The translations under genes and the position numbers were made by a program. The notes below the pieces were generated by a model that had not been told where the DNA came from, did not search any database, and worked only from the letters and a program-made list of their open reading frames with translations. Of a stretch of 58,394 nucleotides of DNA, positions 25,594-34,775 are shown one piece after another. Position 1 is the first letter of the stretch. Every line of letters starts with the position of its first letter. The DNA is from Paraburkholderia bannensis NBRC 103871 (GTDB lineage Bacteria > Pseudomonadota > Gammaproteobacteria > Burkholderiales > Burkholderiaceae), in contig NZ_BAYA01000037.1 of the NCBI RefSeq assembly GCF_000685015.1, forward strand, positions 1 to 58,394, in the 5' to 3' direction.

Positions 25594-27459
25594 ATGCCAC
25601 GCTTCCAGCCAATCAAAGTTCGTGCACTGCTCGACGCCTATCGCCGTGGCGAGACTTCGCCGCGCGAGACCATCGACACCGTGCTGCACCGCCTCGCGAG
25701 CACGCATCGTCCCGAAGCGTGGATTCTCACTGTCGACGCAGCCGATCTCGTCACGCGGGCGGCGCAACTCGAACAACAGCTCGCCGACGAAGGCTCCGCG
25801 CTGTTCGAGCGCATGCCGCTGTTCGGCGTGCCGTTCACGGTCAAGGACAACGTCGATGTCGCGGGCTTGCCGACGACGGCCGGTTGCGCGGCGTTCGCGT
25901 ATAGGCCCGACGAAACGGCGTTTGCGGTCGCGCGTTTGCTCGACGCGGGCGCGATTCTGATCGGCAAGACGAATCTCGATCAGTTCGCGACCGGCCTCGT
26001 CGGCACGCGTTCGCCGTATGGCGCGGTGCGTCAGGTCGATCACGACGACTACATTTCAGGCGGCTCCAGTTCCGGCTCGGCGGTCGCCGTGGCGGCGGGC
26101 ATCGTCGCGTTTTCGCTGGGCACCGATACGGCGGGCTCGGGGCGCGTGCCCGCGGGCTGCAACGGCATCGTGGGCCTCAAGCCCTCGCTCGGGCTCGTGA
26201 GCAAGCGTGGTGTCGTGCCCGCGTGTCGCACGCTCGATACGCTATCGGTGTTCGCGCACGACGTTGGCGACGCATGGGCGGTGCTCGCTCGCCTCGCGGC
26301 ATTCGATGCGCGCGACAGCTATTCGAAGCCGCTGGTCTCTCGCGGCCTGACGCATACGCCGACGCGCATCGGTGTGCCCGACACGCTCACGTTCTTCGGC
26401 GACGCGAGCGCGGAACACGCGTTTTCCGCGACGCTCGACGGCATCGCCACCCATCTGGCGCTCACGCCTGCGAGTTTCGCTTTCGCGCCGTTGCAGGAGG
26501 TCGCGGCGTTGCTCTACGACGGGCCGTGGGTGGCGGAGCGGCGCGCCGCGCTCGGTGACTTCTTCGACACTCATTGTGCGGAGATCGACCCGACCGTGGC
26601 GGAGGTGATCGGCCAGGCGCAGCGCTTCGACGCCGCCACGGCCTTCAACGGCCAATATGCGCTCGCGAGTCTGAAGCGCGAAGCCGATGCGCTATTCGAT
26701 CGATTCGATATTCTGATCGTTCCGACCACGCCGACACATCCCACCATCGCCGAGGTGCAGGCTAATCCTGTAGAGGTGAACAGCCGTCTGGGCGTCTATA
26801 CGAATTTCGTCAATCTGCTCGACTGGTGCGCGCTCGCCGTGCCGGGTGTGCCGCGTGCAGACGGCTTGCCGGCTGGCGTCACACTGATCGGACCATCTGG
26901 CGCGGACCAGCAAATCGCGGTGCTCGGTGCGCGCATTCAGGCGCTGTTTTGCGAAGCGGCTGCAACCACCGCAGCGCGCGATGCCGATGTGATCGCTGCG
27001 CGTCCGCTGCCGATTCAGGAGCTGACCGTCACGCTCGCCGTAGTCGGCGCGCATCTGCGCGGCGAACCGCTGAACTGGCAATTGCTGGAGGCGGGCGCGC
27101 GATGGATCGAAGCGACCACGACGGCGCCGCATTACCGCCTCTACGCGCTTGCAGGCACCACGCCGCCGAAGCCGGGCCTCGTGCGTCAGGGCGACGTCGC
27201 GCAAGGCGAGGCGATCGCCATCGAACTGTGGGACGTGCCGTTGCGCAACTTCGGCGCGTTCGTCGCGGCCGTGCCTGCGCCGCTCGCGATCGGCTCGCTC
27301 GATATCGCCGATGGCCGCACCGTCAAGGGTTTCGTTTGCGAACCCTCCGCACTGGCTGCCGGAGCGGGCGCATCCGACATTACCGCTTACGGCGGCTGGC
27401 GCTCGTATCTGGCGCACCGCGCGCCGCAACCGCACGCTTCGTCCGCTCCCGCCGCTTGA
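25594..27459 (+). CDS. atzF: Allophanate hydrolase
   Basis: A 621-aa enzyme of the AtzF type that splits allophanate (urea-1-carboxylate) to ammonia and CO2, the last step of biuret, cyanurate and urea-amidolyase pathways. The amidase-signature domain (about 1-470) has Lys in FTVKDNVDVAGLPTTAGC and Ser-Ser in SGGSSSGSAVAVAAG. The C-terminal domain (about 480-600: LTVTLAVVGAHLRGEPLNWQLLEAGARW, APHYRLYAL, GFVCEPSA) is the extra domain diagnostic of allophanate hydrolase. The start is uncertain: no ribosome site precedes 25594, and the frame is open further upstream. It is the first gene of the ten-gene plus-strand operon. Confidence 0.88.
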   Translation: MPRFQPIKVRALLDAYRRGETSPRETIDTVLHRLASTHRPEAWILTVDAADLVTRAAQLEQQLADEGSALFERMPLFGVPFTVKDNVDVAGLPTTAGCAAFAYRPDETAFAVARLLDAGAILIGKTNLDQFATGLVGTRSPYGAVRQVDHDDYISGGSSSGSAVAVAAGIVAFSLGTDTAGSGRVPAGCNGIVGLKPSLGLVSKRGVVPACRTLDTLSVFAHDVGDAWAVLARLAAFDARDSYSKPLVSRGLTHTPTRIGVPDTLTFFGDASAEHAFSATLDGIATHLALTPASFAFAPLQEVAALLYDGPWVAERRAALGDFFDTHCAEIDPTVAEVIGQAQRFDAATAFNGQYALASLKREADALFDRFDILIVPTTPTHPTIAEVQANPVEVNSRLGVYTNFVNLLDWCALAVPGVPRADGLPAGVTLIGPSGADQQIAVLGARIQALFCEAAATTAARDADVIAARPLPIQELTVTLAVVGAHLRGEPLNWQLLEAGARWIEATTTAPHYRLYALAGTTPPKPGLVRQGDVAQGEAIAIELWDVPLRNFGAFVAAVPAPLAIGSLDIADGRTVKGFVCEPSALAAGAGASDITAYGGWRSYLAHRAPQPHASSAPAA

Positions 27460-27514
27460 TTTAGCCAAAACGACCACAGAACGCAGTGACCGACAACCTT
27501 CAGGAATCCAGATC

Positions 27515-28612
27515 ATGACGCAACGCCGCGACTTCATCAAACAGGCTGGCGCACTTACGCTCGGCAGCCTGCTGCCTTTCGAAAGCGTATTCGCTGCCGA
27601 GAAATTGACGGTCGGCGTGATCTACGTCGGCTCGAAGGGCGATTACGGCTACAACCAGGCACAGGCGCAAGCGACGGCGGTCATCAAGAAACTGCCGAAC
27701 GTGAAGGTGGTCGAGGAAGAGAACGTGCCGGAGACGGTCGCGGTGCAGAAGTCGATGGAGGCCATGATCGAGCAGGACGGCGCGACGTTGATCTTCGCGA
27801 CCTCATTCGGTTACTTCGATCCGCACGTGCTGAAAATGGCGGCCAAATATCCGAAGGTCCGCTTCGCGCATTGCGGCGGCCTGTGGAAGCAGGGCAATCC
27901 GCCCAATATCGCGAGCTACTTCGGCTACATCGACGAATGCCAATACCTGAACGGCGTCGTCGCGGGCCACATGAGTAAGACGAAGAAGCTCGGCTTTGTC
28001 GCCGCCAAGCCGATTCCGCAGGTGCTGCGCAACATCAACGCGTTCACGCTCGGCGCGCAGTCGGTCGATCCGTCGATCACGACGCATGTGATTTTTACGG
28101 GTGACTGGTCGATGCCCGTGAAGGAAGCCGAGGCGACCAACAGTCTCGTCGATCAGGGTTGTGACGTGCTGACGTGCCACGTCGACGGTCCCAAGGTCGT
28201 GATCGAAACCGCGGAGAAGCGCGGCGCGATGAGCTGCGGCTATCACGCGAGCCAGGCCGCGCTGGCGCCCAAGGGCTATCTCACGGGCGCCGAGTGGGAT
28301 TGGGCGACGCCATACCAGACGCTCGTCGCCAATGCGCAGGCGGGCAAGCCGCAGCCCAACATCCTGCGCGGTGGTCTCAAGGAAGGCTTCGTGAAGATGT
28401 CGCCGTATGGCGCGAAGGTCGCGCCCGATGCGAAGAAGAACGCCGACGCGGTCAAGGCGCAGATGTTGGCAGGTCAATTTGCGATCTTCAAGGGACCGCT
28501 GAAGGACAACAAGGGCGGCACGGCCATCGCGGGAGGCACGAACTACGCGCAGACCGACATCACGCTCGAGAGCATGAATTACCTCGTCGCGGGCGTGGTC
28601 GGTCAGATCTGA
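27515..28612 (+). CDS. BMP-family substrate-binding protein, second importer
   Basis: A 365-aa periplasmic binding protein. The signal sequence begins MTQRRDFIKQAG and has a twin-arginine motif (RRDFIK) followed by a hydrophobic core ending near SVFAAEK, so Tat export is likely. BMP-type motifs are VGVIYVGSKGDYGYNQAQAQ, IFATSFGYFDPHVLKMAAKYPKVRFAHCGG and YLTGAEWDWATPYQTLV. It differs clearly from the first importer's binding protein (19346-20371) and so may bind a different ligand. It belongs to the atzF operon, 55 bp after atzF, with its own AGGA-type ribosome site. Confidence 0.9.
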   Translation: MTQRRDFIKQAGALTLGSLLPFESVFAAEKLTVGVIYVGSKGDYGYNQAQAQATAVIKKLPNVKVVEEENVPETVAVQKSMEAMIEQDGATLIFATSFGYFDPHVLKMAAKYPKVRFAHCGGLWKQGNPPNIASYFGYIDECQYLNGVVAGHMSKTKKLGFVAAKPIPQVLRNINAFTLGAQSVDPSITTHVIFTGDWSMPVKEAEATNSLVDQGCDVLTCHVDGPKVVIETAEKRGAMSCGYHASQAALAPKGYLTGAEWDWATPYQTLVANAQAGKPQPNILRGGLKEGFVKMSPYGAKVAPDAKKNADAVKAQMLAGQFAIFKGPLKDNKGGTAIAGGTNYAQTDITLESMNYLVAGVVGQI

Positions 28613-28661
28613 ACGACCACGCCGTGAAGTCCAAAGCCCCTCAACCTCGCAAGGAGAGATC

Positions 28662-29795
28662 ATGCGAGCTCCCGCTTCCCCGGTGACGCCGCCCGGCGTC
28701 GCCCGCGTGCTGATCGGCGTGCTGCCCGCGCTGCCGACGCTCGCGGCCATCGTCAGCACGTTGCTGCTGTTCTCGGTCTTCCTGCTGATCGAGGGGCAAC
28801 CGGCGGGCGACGCGATCACGCTGATCGCGCAAGGTGCGTTCGGCTCGTCGTTCGCGTGGCAGAGCACCTTGCTGCGCGCCGCGCCGCTCATGCTCACGGC
28901 GCTGTGCGTGGCGCTGCCCGCGCAGGTGGGCCTGATCGTGATCGGCGGGGAGGGCGCGCTCGCGCTCGGCGGACTCGCAGCGGCGGTCGTGCCGCCCCTG
29001 TTGCCGACCGGCACGCCGTGGTTCGCCGCCACGCCGGTCATGGCGCTGGCCGGTATGATCGTCGGCGGCGCGTGGATTGGCGCGGTCGGAGCCTTGCGGC
29101 AGTGGCGCGGCGTCAACGAGACGATCAGTTCGCTGCTGATGTCGTATATCGCGATTGCCGTGTTCAAGTTTCTCGTCGAAGGTCCGCTGCGCGATCCGTC
29201 GAGCCTGAACAAACCGTCGACGCCCGCATTGCCCGATGCGTTTTCCATTGGCTCGCTGCCCGGGCTCGAAGTGCATTGGGGCCTGTTCTGGGGCGCGCTC
29301 GCGTGCGTGGCCGCGTGGGTGTTCGTGCGCCACAGCACGAAGGGCTTCGCGATGCGCGTGACCGGCGGCAACGCGCGCGCCGCGCGCCTCGTCGGCCTGC
29401 CGGTGAATTCGCTCGCGCTGACGGCGTGCGTGCTCGGCGGCGCGGCGGCGGGACTTGCGGGGATGTTCGAAGTCGCGGCAGTGCAGGGTAGCGCGAACGC
29501 GTCGCTGCTCGCGGGCTACGGTTACGCGGGCATTCTCGTGGCGTTCGCCGCGCGCCAGAATCCGCTCGCGATCGTCGCGTGTGCGCTGATGATCGGCGGC
29601 ATCGAGGCAAGCGGCAGTCTGCTCCAGCGCCGTCTCGATCTGCCCGACGCCACCACGCTCGTGCTTCAGGGCCTGCTGTTCGCCAACCTGCTTGCGTGGG
29701 AGGCTCTCGGCGGGTGGCTCGCCGTGTGGCGCGCGAAGTGGCAGGCCGCCGCGCCATCCGACGTCGCCTCTTCGCTGGAGCAAAGTCATGTCTGA
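28662..29795 (+). CDS. BMP-type ABC transporter permease, second importer (first permease)
   Basis: A 377-aa multi-pass permease of the NupP/YufP type. About nine to ten helices are visible; the family signature LIVIGGEGALALGGLAA (about 88-104) and coupling loop GFAMRVTGGNARAARLVGLPVNSLAL (about 228-253) are present. AGGAG lies just upstream of the ATG. Its last 8 bp overlap the next permease gene. It forms the membrane core with the 29788-30714 protein. Confidence 0.88.
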   Translation: MRAPASPVTPPGVARVLIGVLPALPTLAAIVSTLLLFSVFLLIEGQPAGDAITLIAQGAFGSSFAWQSTLLRAAPLMLTALCVALPAQVGLIVIGGEGALALGGLAAAVVPPLLPTGTPWFAATPVMALAGMIVGGAWIGAVGALRQWRGVNETISSLLMSYIAIAVFKFLVEGPLRDPSSLNKPSTPALPDAFSIGSLPGLEVHWGLFWGALACVAAWVFVRHSTKGFAMRVTGGNARAARLVGLPVNSLALTACVLGGAAAGLAGMFEVAAVQGSANASLLAGYGYAGILVAFAARQNPLAIVACALMIGGIEASGSLLQRRLDLPDATTLVLQGLLFANLLAWEALGGWLAVWRAKWQAAAPSDVASSLEQSHV

Positions 29796-30714
29796 TCTGC
29801 ATTCGCCCGTTGCCGTGCTGCTGTTCTCGCTGATCGCGGGCGCCGTGCGAGTGAGCACGCCGTATCTGTTCGTGAGTCTCGGCGAATGCCTGACCGAGAA
29901 GGGCGGACGCGTGAACCTCGGGCTCGAGGGCATCCTGGTGTCGGGCGCGATGAGCGGCTATGCGGGCGCGTATCTGAGCGGCTCGCCGTGGGCGGGCGTG
30001 CTGATCGCCGGTTGCGCCGGGCTGCTGCTCGGCGGCCTGCATGGCCTCGTGTGTTCGCTGCCGCGCGTCTCGGACATCGCGTTCGGCATCGCGCTGATGC
30101 TGTTCGGCACCGGTCTCGCGTTCTATCTCGGCAAGCCCTTTATCGAGCCGCAGGCGCCGATGCTGCGTTCGTTCGATTTCGGTGCGTGGAGTGCGTCGCC
30201 TCAAGTGCACAACGCGCTGCACGTGAACCCGCTGTTTCTGATCGGCGTTGCACTGGCGTTCGCCCTGCAATGGGGTTTGCGCTCGACACGCTCGGGCATG
30301 ACGCTGCGGCTCGTCGGCGAAAACGCCGAGAGCGCGCGGGCAATGGGCTATCCGGTCACGCGCGTTCGCATCGTGGCCACGGCGGTTGGCGGCTTCTTCG
30401 CGGGCGTGGGCGGCGCGTATCTGTCGCTCGTCTATCCGGGCAGCTGGAACGAAGGCCTCTCCAGCGGGCAGGGGCTGATGGCGGTTGCGCTCGTGATCTT
30501 CGCGCGCTGGCAGCCGCTGCGCTGTCTGTGGGCGGCGCTGCTGTTCGGCGCGGCGGGCGCGCTCGGTCCCGCGTTGCAGGCGATCGGCGTGACGAGCGGC
30601 TATTACCTGTTCAATGCCGCGCCCTACGTGCTGACGCTCGCGATCATGATCGTCAATTGCCGCCCGGATCGCACGCTCGCTGGCGCACCGGGCGAGCTGA
30701 GCCTCACGCGCTGA
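29788..30714 (+). CDS. BMP-type ABC transporter permease, second importer (second permease)
   Basis: A 308-aa permease, NupQ/YufQ-like, with about eight helices. Signatures: GECLTEKGGRVNLGLEGILVSGAM (about 30-53) and GMTLRLVGENAESARAMGYPVTRVRI (about 171-196). Start MSDLHSP (29788) has GGAG upstream and overlaps the preceding gene by 8 bp. Biuret hydrolase follows after 45 bp, placing catabolic enzymes between the permeases and their ATPase. Confidence 0.88.
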   Translation: MSDLHSPVAVLLFSLIAGAVRVSTPYLFVSLGECLTEKGGRVNLGLEGILVSGAMSGYAGAYLSGSPWAGVLIAGCAGLLLGGLHGLVCSLPRVSDIAFGIALMLFGTGLAFYLGKPFIEPQAPMLRSFDFGAWSASPQVHNALHVNPLFLIGVALAFALQWGLRSTRSGMTLRLVGENAESARAMGYPVTRVRIVATAVGGFFAGVGGAYLSLVYPGSWNEGLSSGQGLMAVALVIFARWQPLRCLWAALLFGAAGALGPALQAIGVTSGYYLFNAAPYVLTLAIMIVNCRPDRTLAGAPGELSLTR

Positions 30715-30759
30715 CGCCATGTTTCGCTATCGATTGATCCCGTCTCACCGGAGACCGAC

Positions 30760-31452
30760 ATGACCCGTTTCATCGAAGCCCGTCCTTATCCGTGGCCCTA
30801 CGACGGCGCATTGCGCGCCGACAACACCGCGCTTGTCATCATCGACATGCAGACCGACTTCTGCGGCATCGGCGGCTATGTCGACAAGATGGGCTACGAC
30901 CTCTCGCTCACGCGCGCGCCGATCGAGCCGATCCAACGCGTGCTCGCGGCGATGCGCGCACAGGGCTTCACCATCATTCACACGCGCGAGGGACACCGGC
31001 CCGATCTCTCGGATCTGCCAGCGAACAAGCGCTGGCGCAGCCGCCAGGCGGGGACGGACGGCATCGGTATCGGCGACGATGGACCGTGCGGCAAGATTCT
31101 CGTGCGCGGCCAGCGGGGCTGGGAAATCATCGACGAACTCGCGCCGCTGCCGGGCGAGATCGTGATCGACAAGCCGGGCAAGGGCTCGTTCTGCGCGACG
31201 GATCTCGAACTCGTGCTGCGCACGCGCGGGATCGCCAATCTGGTGCTGACCGGCATCACCACGGACGTCTGCGTGCACACGACAATGCGCGAGGCGAACG
31301 ATCGCGGCTTCGAATGCACGATCCTCGCCGACTGCTGCGGCGCGACGGATAAATCCAATCACGACGCGGCCCTGAACATGGTGCTGATGCAGGGCGGCGT
31401 GTTCGGCACCGTGTCCGATTCGCACGTATTGCTCGCCACGCTGGGACGCTGA
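30760..31452 (+). CDS. biuH: Biuret amidohydrolase (isochorismatase-like cysteine hydrolase)
   Basis: A 230-aa cysteine hydrolase very like the Rhizobium biuret hydrolase as I remember it, over the whole length: PYPWPYDGALRADNTALVIIDMQTDFCGIGGYV at the N-terminus, HTREGHRPDLSDLPANKRWRSR, and DKPGKGSFCATDLELVL. The triad is Asp (VIIDMQTDF, about 30), Lys (IVIDKPGKG, about 139) and Cys (TGITTDVCVHTTMREAND, about 171). The reaction would be biuret to allophanate plus ammonia, feeding atzF in the same operon. GGAG precedes the ATG. The assignment rests on remembered similarity and pathway context; related ureide substrates remain possible. Confidence 0.78.
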   Translation: MTRFIEARPYPWPYDGALRADNTALVIIDMQTDFCGIGGYVDKMGYDLSLTRAPIEPIQRVLAAMRAQGFTIIHTREGHRPDLSDLPANKRWRSRQAGTDGIGIGDDGPCGKILVRGQRGWEIIDELAPLPGEIVIDKPGKGSFCATDLELVLRTRGIANLVLTGITTDVCVHTTMREANDRGFECTILADCCGATDKSNHDAALNMVLMQGGVFGTVSDSHVLLATLGR

Positions 31453-31454
31453 TC

Positions 31455-33098
31455 ATGTCGACGCTCGCCAGCATAAAACCCCTACCGCCCAGAAGTGGCG
31501 CGCTCGGCATCGAAGTGCTGGGCGCGAGCAAGCGCTTCGGCACGTTCCGCGCGCTCGACGGCGTCACGCTCAAGGTGCGCGCGGGCACGGTGCACGCCTT
31601 GCTCGGCGAAAACGGCGCGGGTAAGAGCACGCTCGTGAAAGGGCTCGTCGGTTATGGCGTGCTCGACAGCGGCCAGATTGTCGCCGATGGGCGCGAGGTG
31701 CGGATCGCTTCGCCCCGCGATGCGCAGGCGCTTGGCATCGGCATGGTCTATCAGCATTTCACACTTGCGGCGGGTTTGTCGGTCGAAGAGAACCTGGTGC
31801 TCGCGCGTGGCCGAATGTCGTGGAAAATCGATTGGCATAGCGAACGAAAATCACTCGATGCATTTATGCGCGAGATGCCGTTCCGGCTCGCGCTCGACGC
31901 GCCGGTGTCGGGTCTCGCGGCGGGGGAGAAGCAGAAGCTCGAAATTCTCAAACAGCTGTATCTGCGTCAGCGCCTGTTGATTCTCGACGAACCGACATCC
32001 GTGCTCACGCCGCAGGAAGCCGACGAAGTGCTTGGCCTGATGCGCGATCTCGCGACGCGCAACGAACTGACGGTGCTGATGATCACGCACAAGTTCCGCG
32101 AAGTGATGGCGTATGCGGACGACGTCACAGTGCTGCGCAAAGGGCGCCTGGTCGGCAGTTGCGCGGTGCGCGATACCGACCGCGACCGGCTCGCGTCGTG
32201 GATGATGGGCGGCGCCGAAGCCGCGTCCGATGCCGACGCGCGCGCCACTGCGGGCATCGACACCGCGCGGCCCGCCCGCAAGCCGCTCGCCGCCAATGCG
32301 GCGGTGGCGCTCGAACTGTCGAGCCTGACGGTGCTCGACGACCGTGGCCACGCGGCGGTGCGCGAGGCGTCGCTGGCCGTGCGCGGCGGGGAAATTCTCG
32401 GGCTCGCGGGCGTCTCGGGCAACGGCCAGAAGGAACTGGTCGAGGCGCTGGTTGGCCAGCGCCGCGCGCAGTCTGGCGCGATGAGCGTGAAAGGCGAGCC
32501 GTACCGCGCGACGCGCAAAGCGATGACGCGCCTTTCGGTCTACGCGTTGCCGGAAGAGCCGTTGCGCAACGCCTGCGTAGCGAACCTGAGTGTTGCCGAA
32601 AACCTCGCGCTGCGCGATTTCGACCGCGCGCCGCTGCGCTCGGGTGGCTGGCGTTTGAACCGGCGCGCCATGCGCGAGCGCGCGAAGCAGCGCATTGCCG
32701 AATTCAACGTGCGGCCGCCGGTGCCGGAACGCGCGATCGGCACGTTGTCGGGTGGTAATGTGCAGCGCGCGGTGCTCGCGCGCGAACTGGGCCAGCCGGT
32801 CGACGTTCTGATCGTTGCGAATCCGGTGTTTGGGCTCGACTTCGCGTCGGTGGCCGATATTCACGCGCGCATTCTGGCCGCACGCGACGCGGGCGCGGCC
32901 GTGCTGCTGGTGAGCGAGGATCTCGACGAACTGTTGGAGCTGGCCGACCGCATCGCGGTCATCTCGCAAGGTCGGCTGGTGTTCGAAACTGCCGTGGAGA
33001 ACGCAGACCGCGTGGTGCTCGGCCGCCACATGGCGGGCCACCGCGACGATCGTCAAACCGAAACGACGGTTCCGGCCGCCGCCTTTCATGGAGCCTGA
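31455..33098 (+). CDS. BMP-type ABC transporter ATP-binding protein, second importer
   Basis: A 547-aa duplicated ATPase. NBD1: Walker A LLGENGAGKST, signature GLAAGEKQKLEI (degenerate), Walker B LLILDEPTSVLTP, His loop MITHKFRE. NBD2: GVSGNGQKEL in place of a P-loop, signature LSGGNVQRAVLARE, and VLIVANPVFGLD in place of a normal Walker B. Only NBD1 therefore looks fully catalytic, as in other BMP-type importers. Its ATG is 2 bp after the biuH stop. It drives the 28662/29788 permeases. Confidence 0.9.
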   Translation: MSTLASIKPLPPRSGALGIEVLGASKRFGTFRALDGVTLKVRAGTVHALLGENGAGKSTLVKGLVGYGVLDSGQIVADGREVRIASPRDAQALGIGMVYQHFTLAAGLSVEENLVLARGRMSWKIDWHSERKSLDAFMREMPFRLALDAPVSGLAAGEKQKLEILKQLYLRQRLLILDEPTSVLTPQEADEVLGLMRDLATRNELTVLMITHKFREVMAYADDVTVLRKGRLVGSCAVRDTDRDRLASWMMGGAEAASDADARATAGIDTARPARKPLAANAAVALELSSLTVLDDRGHAAVREASLAVRGGEILGLAGVSGNGQKELVEALVGQRRAQSGAMSVKGEPYRATRKAMTRLSVYALPEEPLRNACVANLSVAENLALRDFDRAPLRSGGWRLNRRAMRERAKQRIAEFNVRPPVPERAIGTLSGGNVQRAVLARELGQPVDVLIVANPVFGLDFASVADIHARILAARDAGAAVLLVSEDLDELLELADRIAVISQGRLVFETAVENADRVVLGRHMAGHRDDRQTETTVPAAAFHGA

Positions 33099-33101
33099 TC
33101 A

Positions 33102-34100
33102 ATGAGTTCGAGTGGACTCGGCGGATTGAACCGATCGCCCGCGGGTGTGGTGATCGGCCTCGTCCAACTGCGCAATCCCGACGTCGAAACGCCCGCGCAA
33201 CTCGCGGCGCAAACGCAGCGCATCGTTGAGCTGGTCGGCAAGGCGCGGCGCAACAACGCCTCGATGGATCTCGTGGTGTTTCCCGAATACGCGCTGCACG
33301 GTCTGTCGATGCGCACCGACGACGCGATCATGTGCACGCTCGACGGTCCCGAAGTGGCGGCCTTCCAGGCGGCGTGCGTGGCGCATCGCATCTGGGGCTG
33401 CTTCTCGATCATGGAGCGCAATCCGCACGGGAACCCCTATAACAGCGGGCTGATCATCGACGATCGCGGCGAGATTCAGCTTTATTACCGCAAGCTCCAT
33501 CCGTGGGTGCCGGTCGAACCGTGGGAGCCGGGCAATCTCGGCGTGCCCGTGTGCGTGGGACCGCGCGGCGTGAAGCTCGGGCTCATCATCTGTCACGACG
33601 GCATGTTCCCGGAGATGGCGCGCGAAGCCGCATACAAGGGCGCGGAAGTGATCGTGCGCACCGCCGGCTACACGGCGCCGATTCGTCACGCGTGGCGCAT
33701 CACGAATCAGTCGAATGCGTTTCAGAATCTCGCGCAGACCGCGAGCGTTTGCCTGTGCGGCAGCGACGGCACGTTCGATTCGATGGGCGAGGGTATGTTC
33801 TGCGATTTCGACGGCACCGTGATGGTGGACGGCAGCCATCGTCCCGACGAAATCATCACCTGCGAAATGCGACCCGATCTGGTGCGCGAGGCGCGCGCGC
33901 ATTGGGGCGTCGAGAACAATATCTATCAGCTCGGCCATCGCGGCTATGTGGCCGTCAAAGGCGGCGCGCAGGATTGCCCGTACACCTTCATGCAGGACAT
34001 GGTGCGTGGCGAATATCGTCTGCCGTGGGAAAGCACGGTGCGCGTGACCGACGGAACGTCTTGCGGCTTCGCGCCACCCGCACGCACTTACAAGGGCTGA
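33102..34100 (+). CDS. Formamidase-like carbon-nitrogen hydrolase (AmiF/AmiE type)
   Basis: A 332-aa nitrilase-superfamily amidohydrolase. The Glu-Lys-Cys triad is in VVFPEYALHG (Glu about 61), YYRKLHPWVPVEPW (Lys about 133) and LIICHDGMFPEMAREAAYKG (Cys about 166). The C-terminal half (SNAFQNLAQTAS, GEGMFCDFDGTVMVDG, WGVENNIYQLGHRGYVA) matches the AmiF formamidase layout, and length is near AmiF (334 aa). It would hydrolyse formamide or another short amide to ammonia and acid. GGAG precedes the ATG, 3 bp after the ATPase stop. Within a biuret-type operon a formamide-yielding or N-formyl-urea-type substrate is an attractive but untested idea. Confidence 0.8.
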   Translation: MSSSGLGGLNRSPAGVVIGLVQLRNPDVETPAQLAAQTQRIVELVGKARRNNASMDLVVFPEYALHGLSMRTDDAIMCTLDGPEVAAFQAACVAHRIWGCFSIMERNPHGNPYNSGLIIDDRGEIQLYYRKLHPWVPVEPWEPGNLGVPVCVGPRGVKLGLIICHDGMFPEMAREAAYKGAEVIVRTAGYTAPIRHAWRITNQSNAFQNLAQTASVCLCGSDGTFDSMGEGMFCDFDGTVMVDGSHRPDEIITCEMRPDLVREARAHWGVENNIYQLGHRGYVAVKGGAQDCPYTFMQDMVRGEYRLPWESTVRVTDGTSCGFAPPARTYKG

Positions 34101-34106
34101 TCGACC

Positions 34107-34775
34107 ATGCCGATACTTGCTTGCGCATTGCCTTCACCGTTTGCCTTCGAGGCGCGGACAACCGCGCTCGTGGTGATCGACATGCAGCGCGACTTCATCG
34201 AGCCGGGCGGCTTTGGCGCGGCGCTCGGAAACGATGTCTCTCTGCTGAACGCCATCGTGCCGGACGTCGCGCGACTGTTGCGTCACGCGCGCGAGCACGG
34301 CTGGTTTGTCGTGCATACGCGCGAATCGCATGCGGCGGATCTCTCCGACTGTCCGCCCGCCAAGCGGCTGCGCGGGCGGCCGAGCGCGCGTATCGGCGAT
34401 GAAGGCCCGATGGGGCGCATCCTCGTGCGCGGCGAACCGGGCAATGCGATTATCGACGCGCTCGTGCCCGTTGGCGGCGAACTCGTCATCGACAAGCCGG
34501 GCAAGGGCGCGTTCTACGCGACTCGGCTTGGCGAAGCACTCGCGCAGCGCGGCATCACGCACCTGGTGTTCGCGGGCGTGACGACGGAGGTGTGCGTGCA
34601 GACGTCGATGCGCGAAGCGAATGACCGCGGCTACGACTGTCTGTTGATCGAAGACGCCACCGCTAGCTACTTTCCCGCGTTCAAGGAGGCCACGCTGGCG
34701 ATGATCCGCTCGCAGGGCGGCATCGTCGGGTGGACCGCGAGCCTCTCGCAATTGCTGGAGAGCGAAACATCATGA
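34107..34775 (+). CDS. Isochorismatase-like cysteine hydrolase (third of three)
   Basis: A 222-aa cysteine hydrolase. Triad: Asp in LVVIDMQRDFIEPGGFG, Lys in LVIDKPGKGAFYAT, Cys in VFAGVTTEVCVQTSMREAND. It is related to the biuret hydrolase two genes upstream but lacks its N-terminal PYPWPY segment and changes the substrate-pocket region (RLRGRPSARIGDEGPMGRILVRGEPGN), so a different substrate is likely. Candidates known for this family are triuret, ureidoacrylate-type and other ureido compounds. It ends with a 4-bp overlap with the atzH-like gene. No strong ribosome site is visible; translation may be coupled to the gene ending 6 bp upstream. Confidence 0.85.
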   Translation: MPILACALPSPFAFEARTTALVVIDMQRDFIEPGGFGAALGNDVSLLNAIVPDVARLLRHAREHGWFVVHTRESHAADLSDCPPAKRLRGRPSARIGDEGPMGRILVRGEPGNAIIDALVPVGGELVIDKPGKGAFYATRLGEALAQRGITHLVFAGVTTEVCVQTSMREANDRGYDCLLIEDATASYFPAFKEATLAMIRSQGGIVGWTASLSQLLESETS

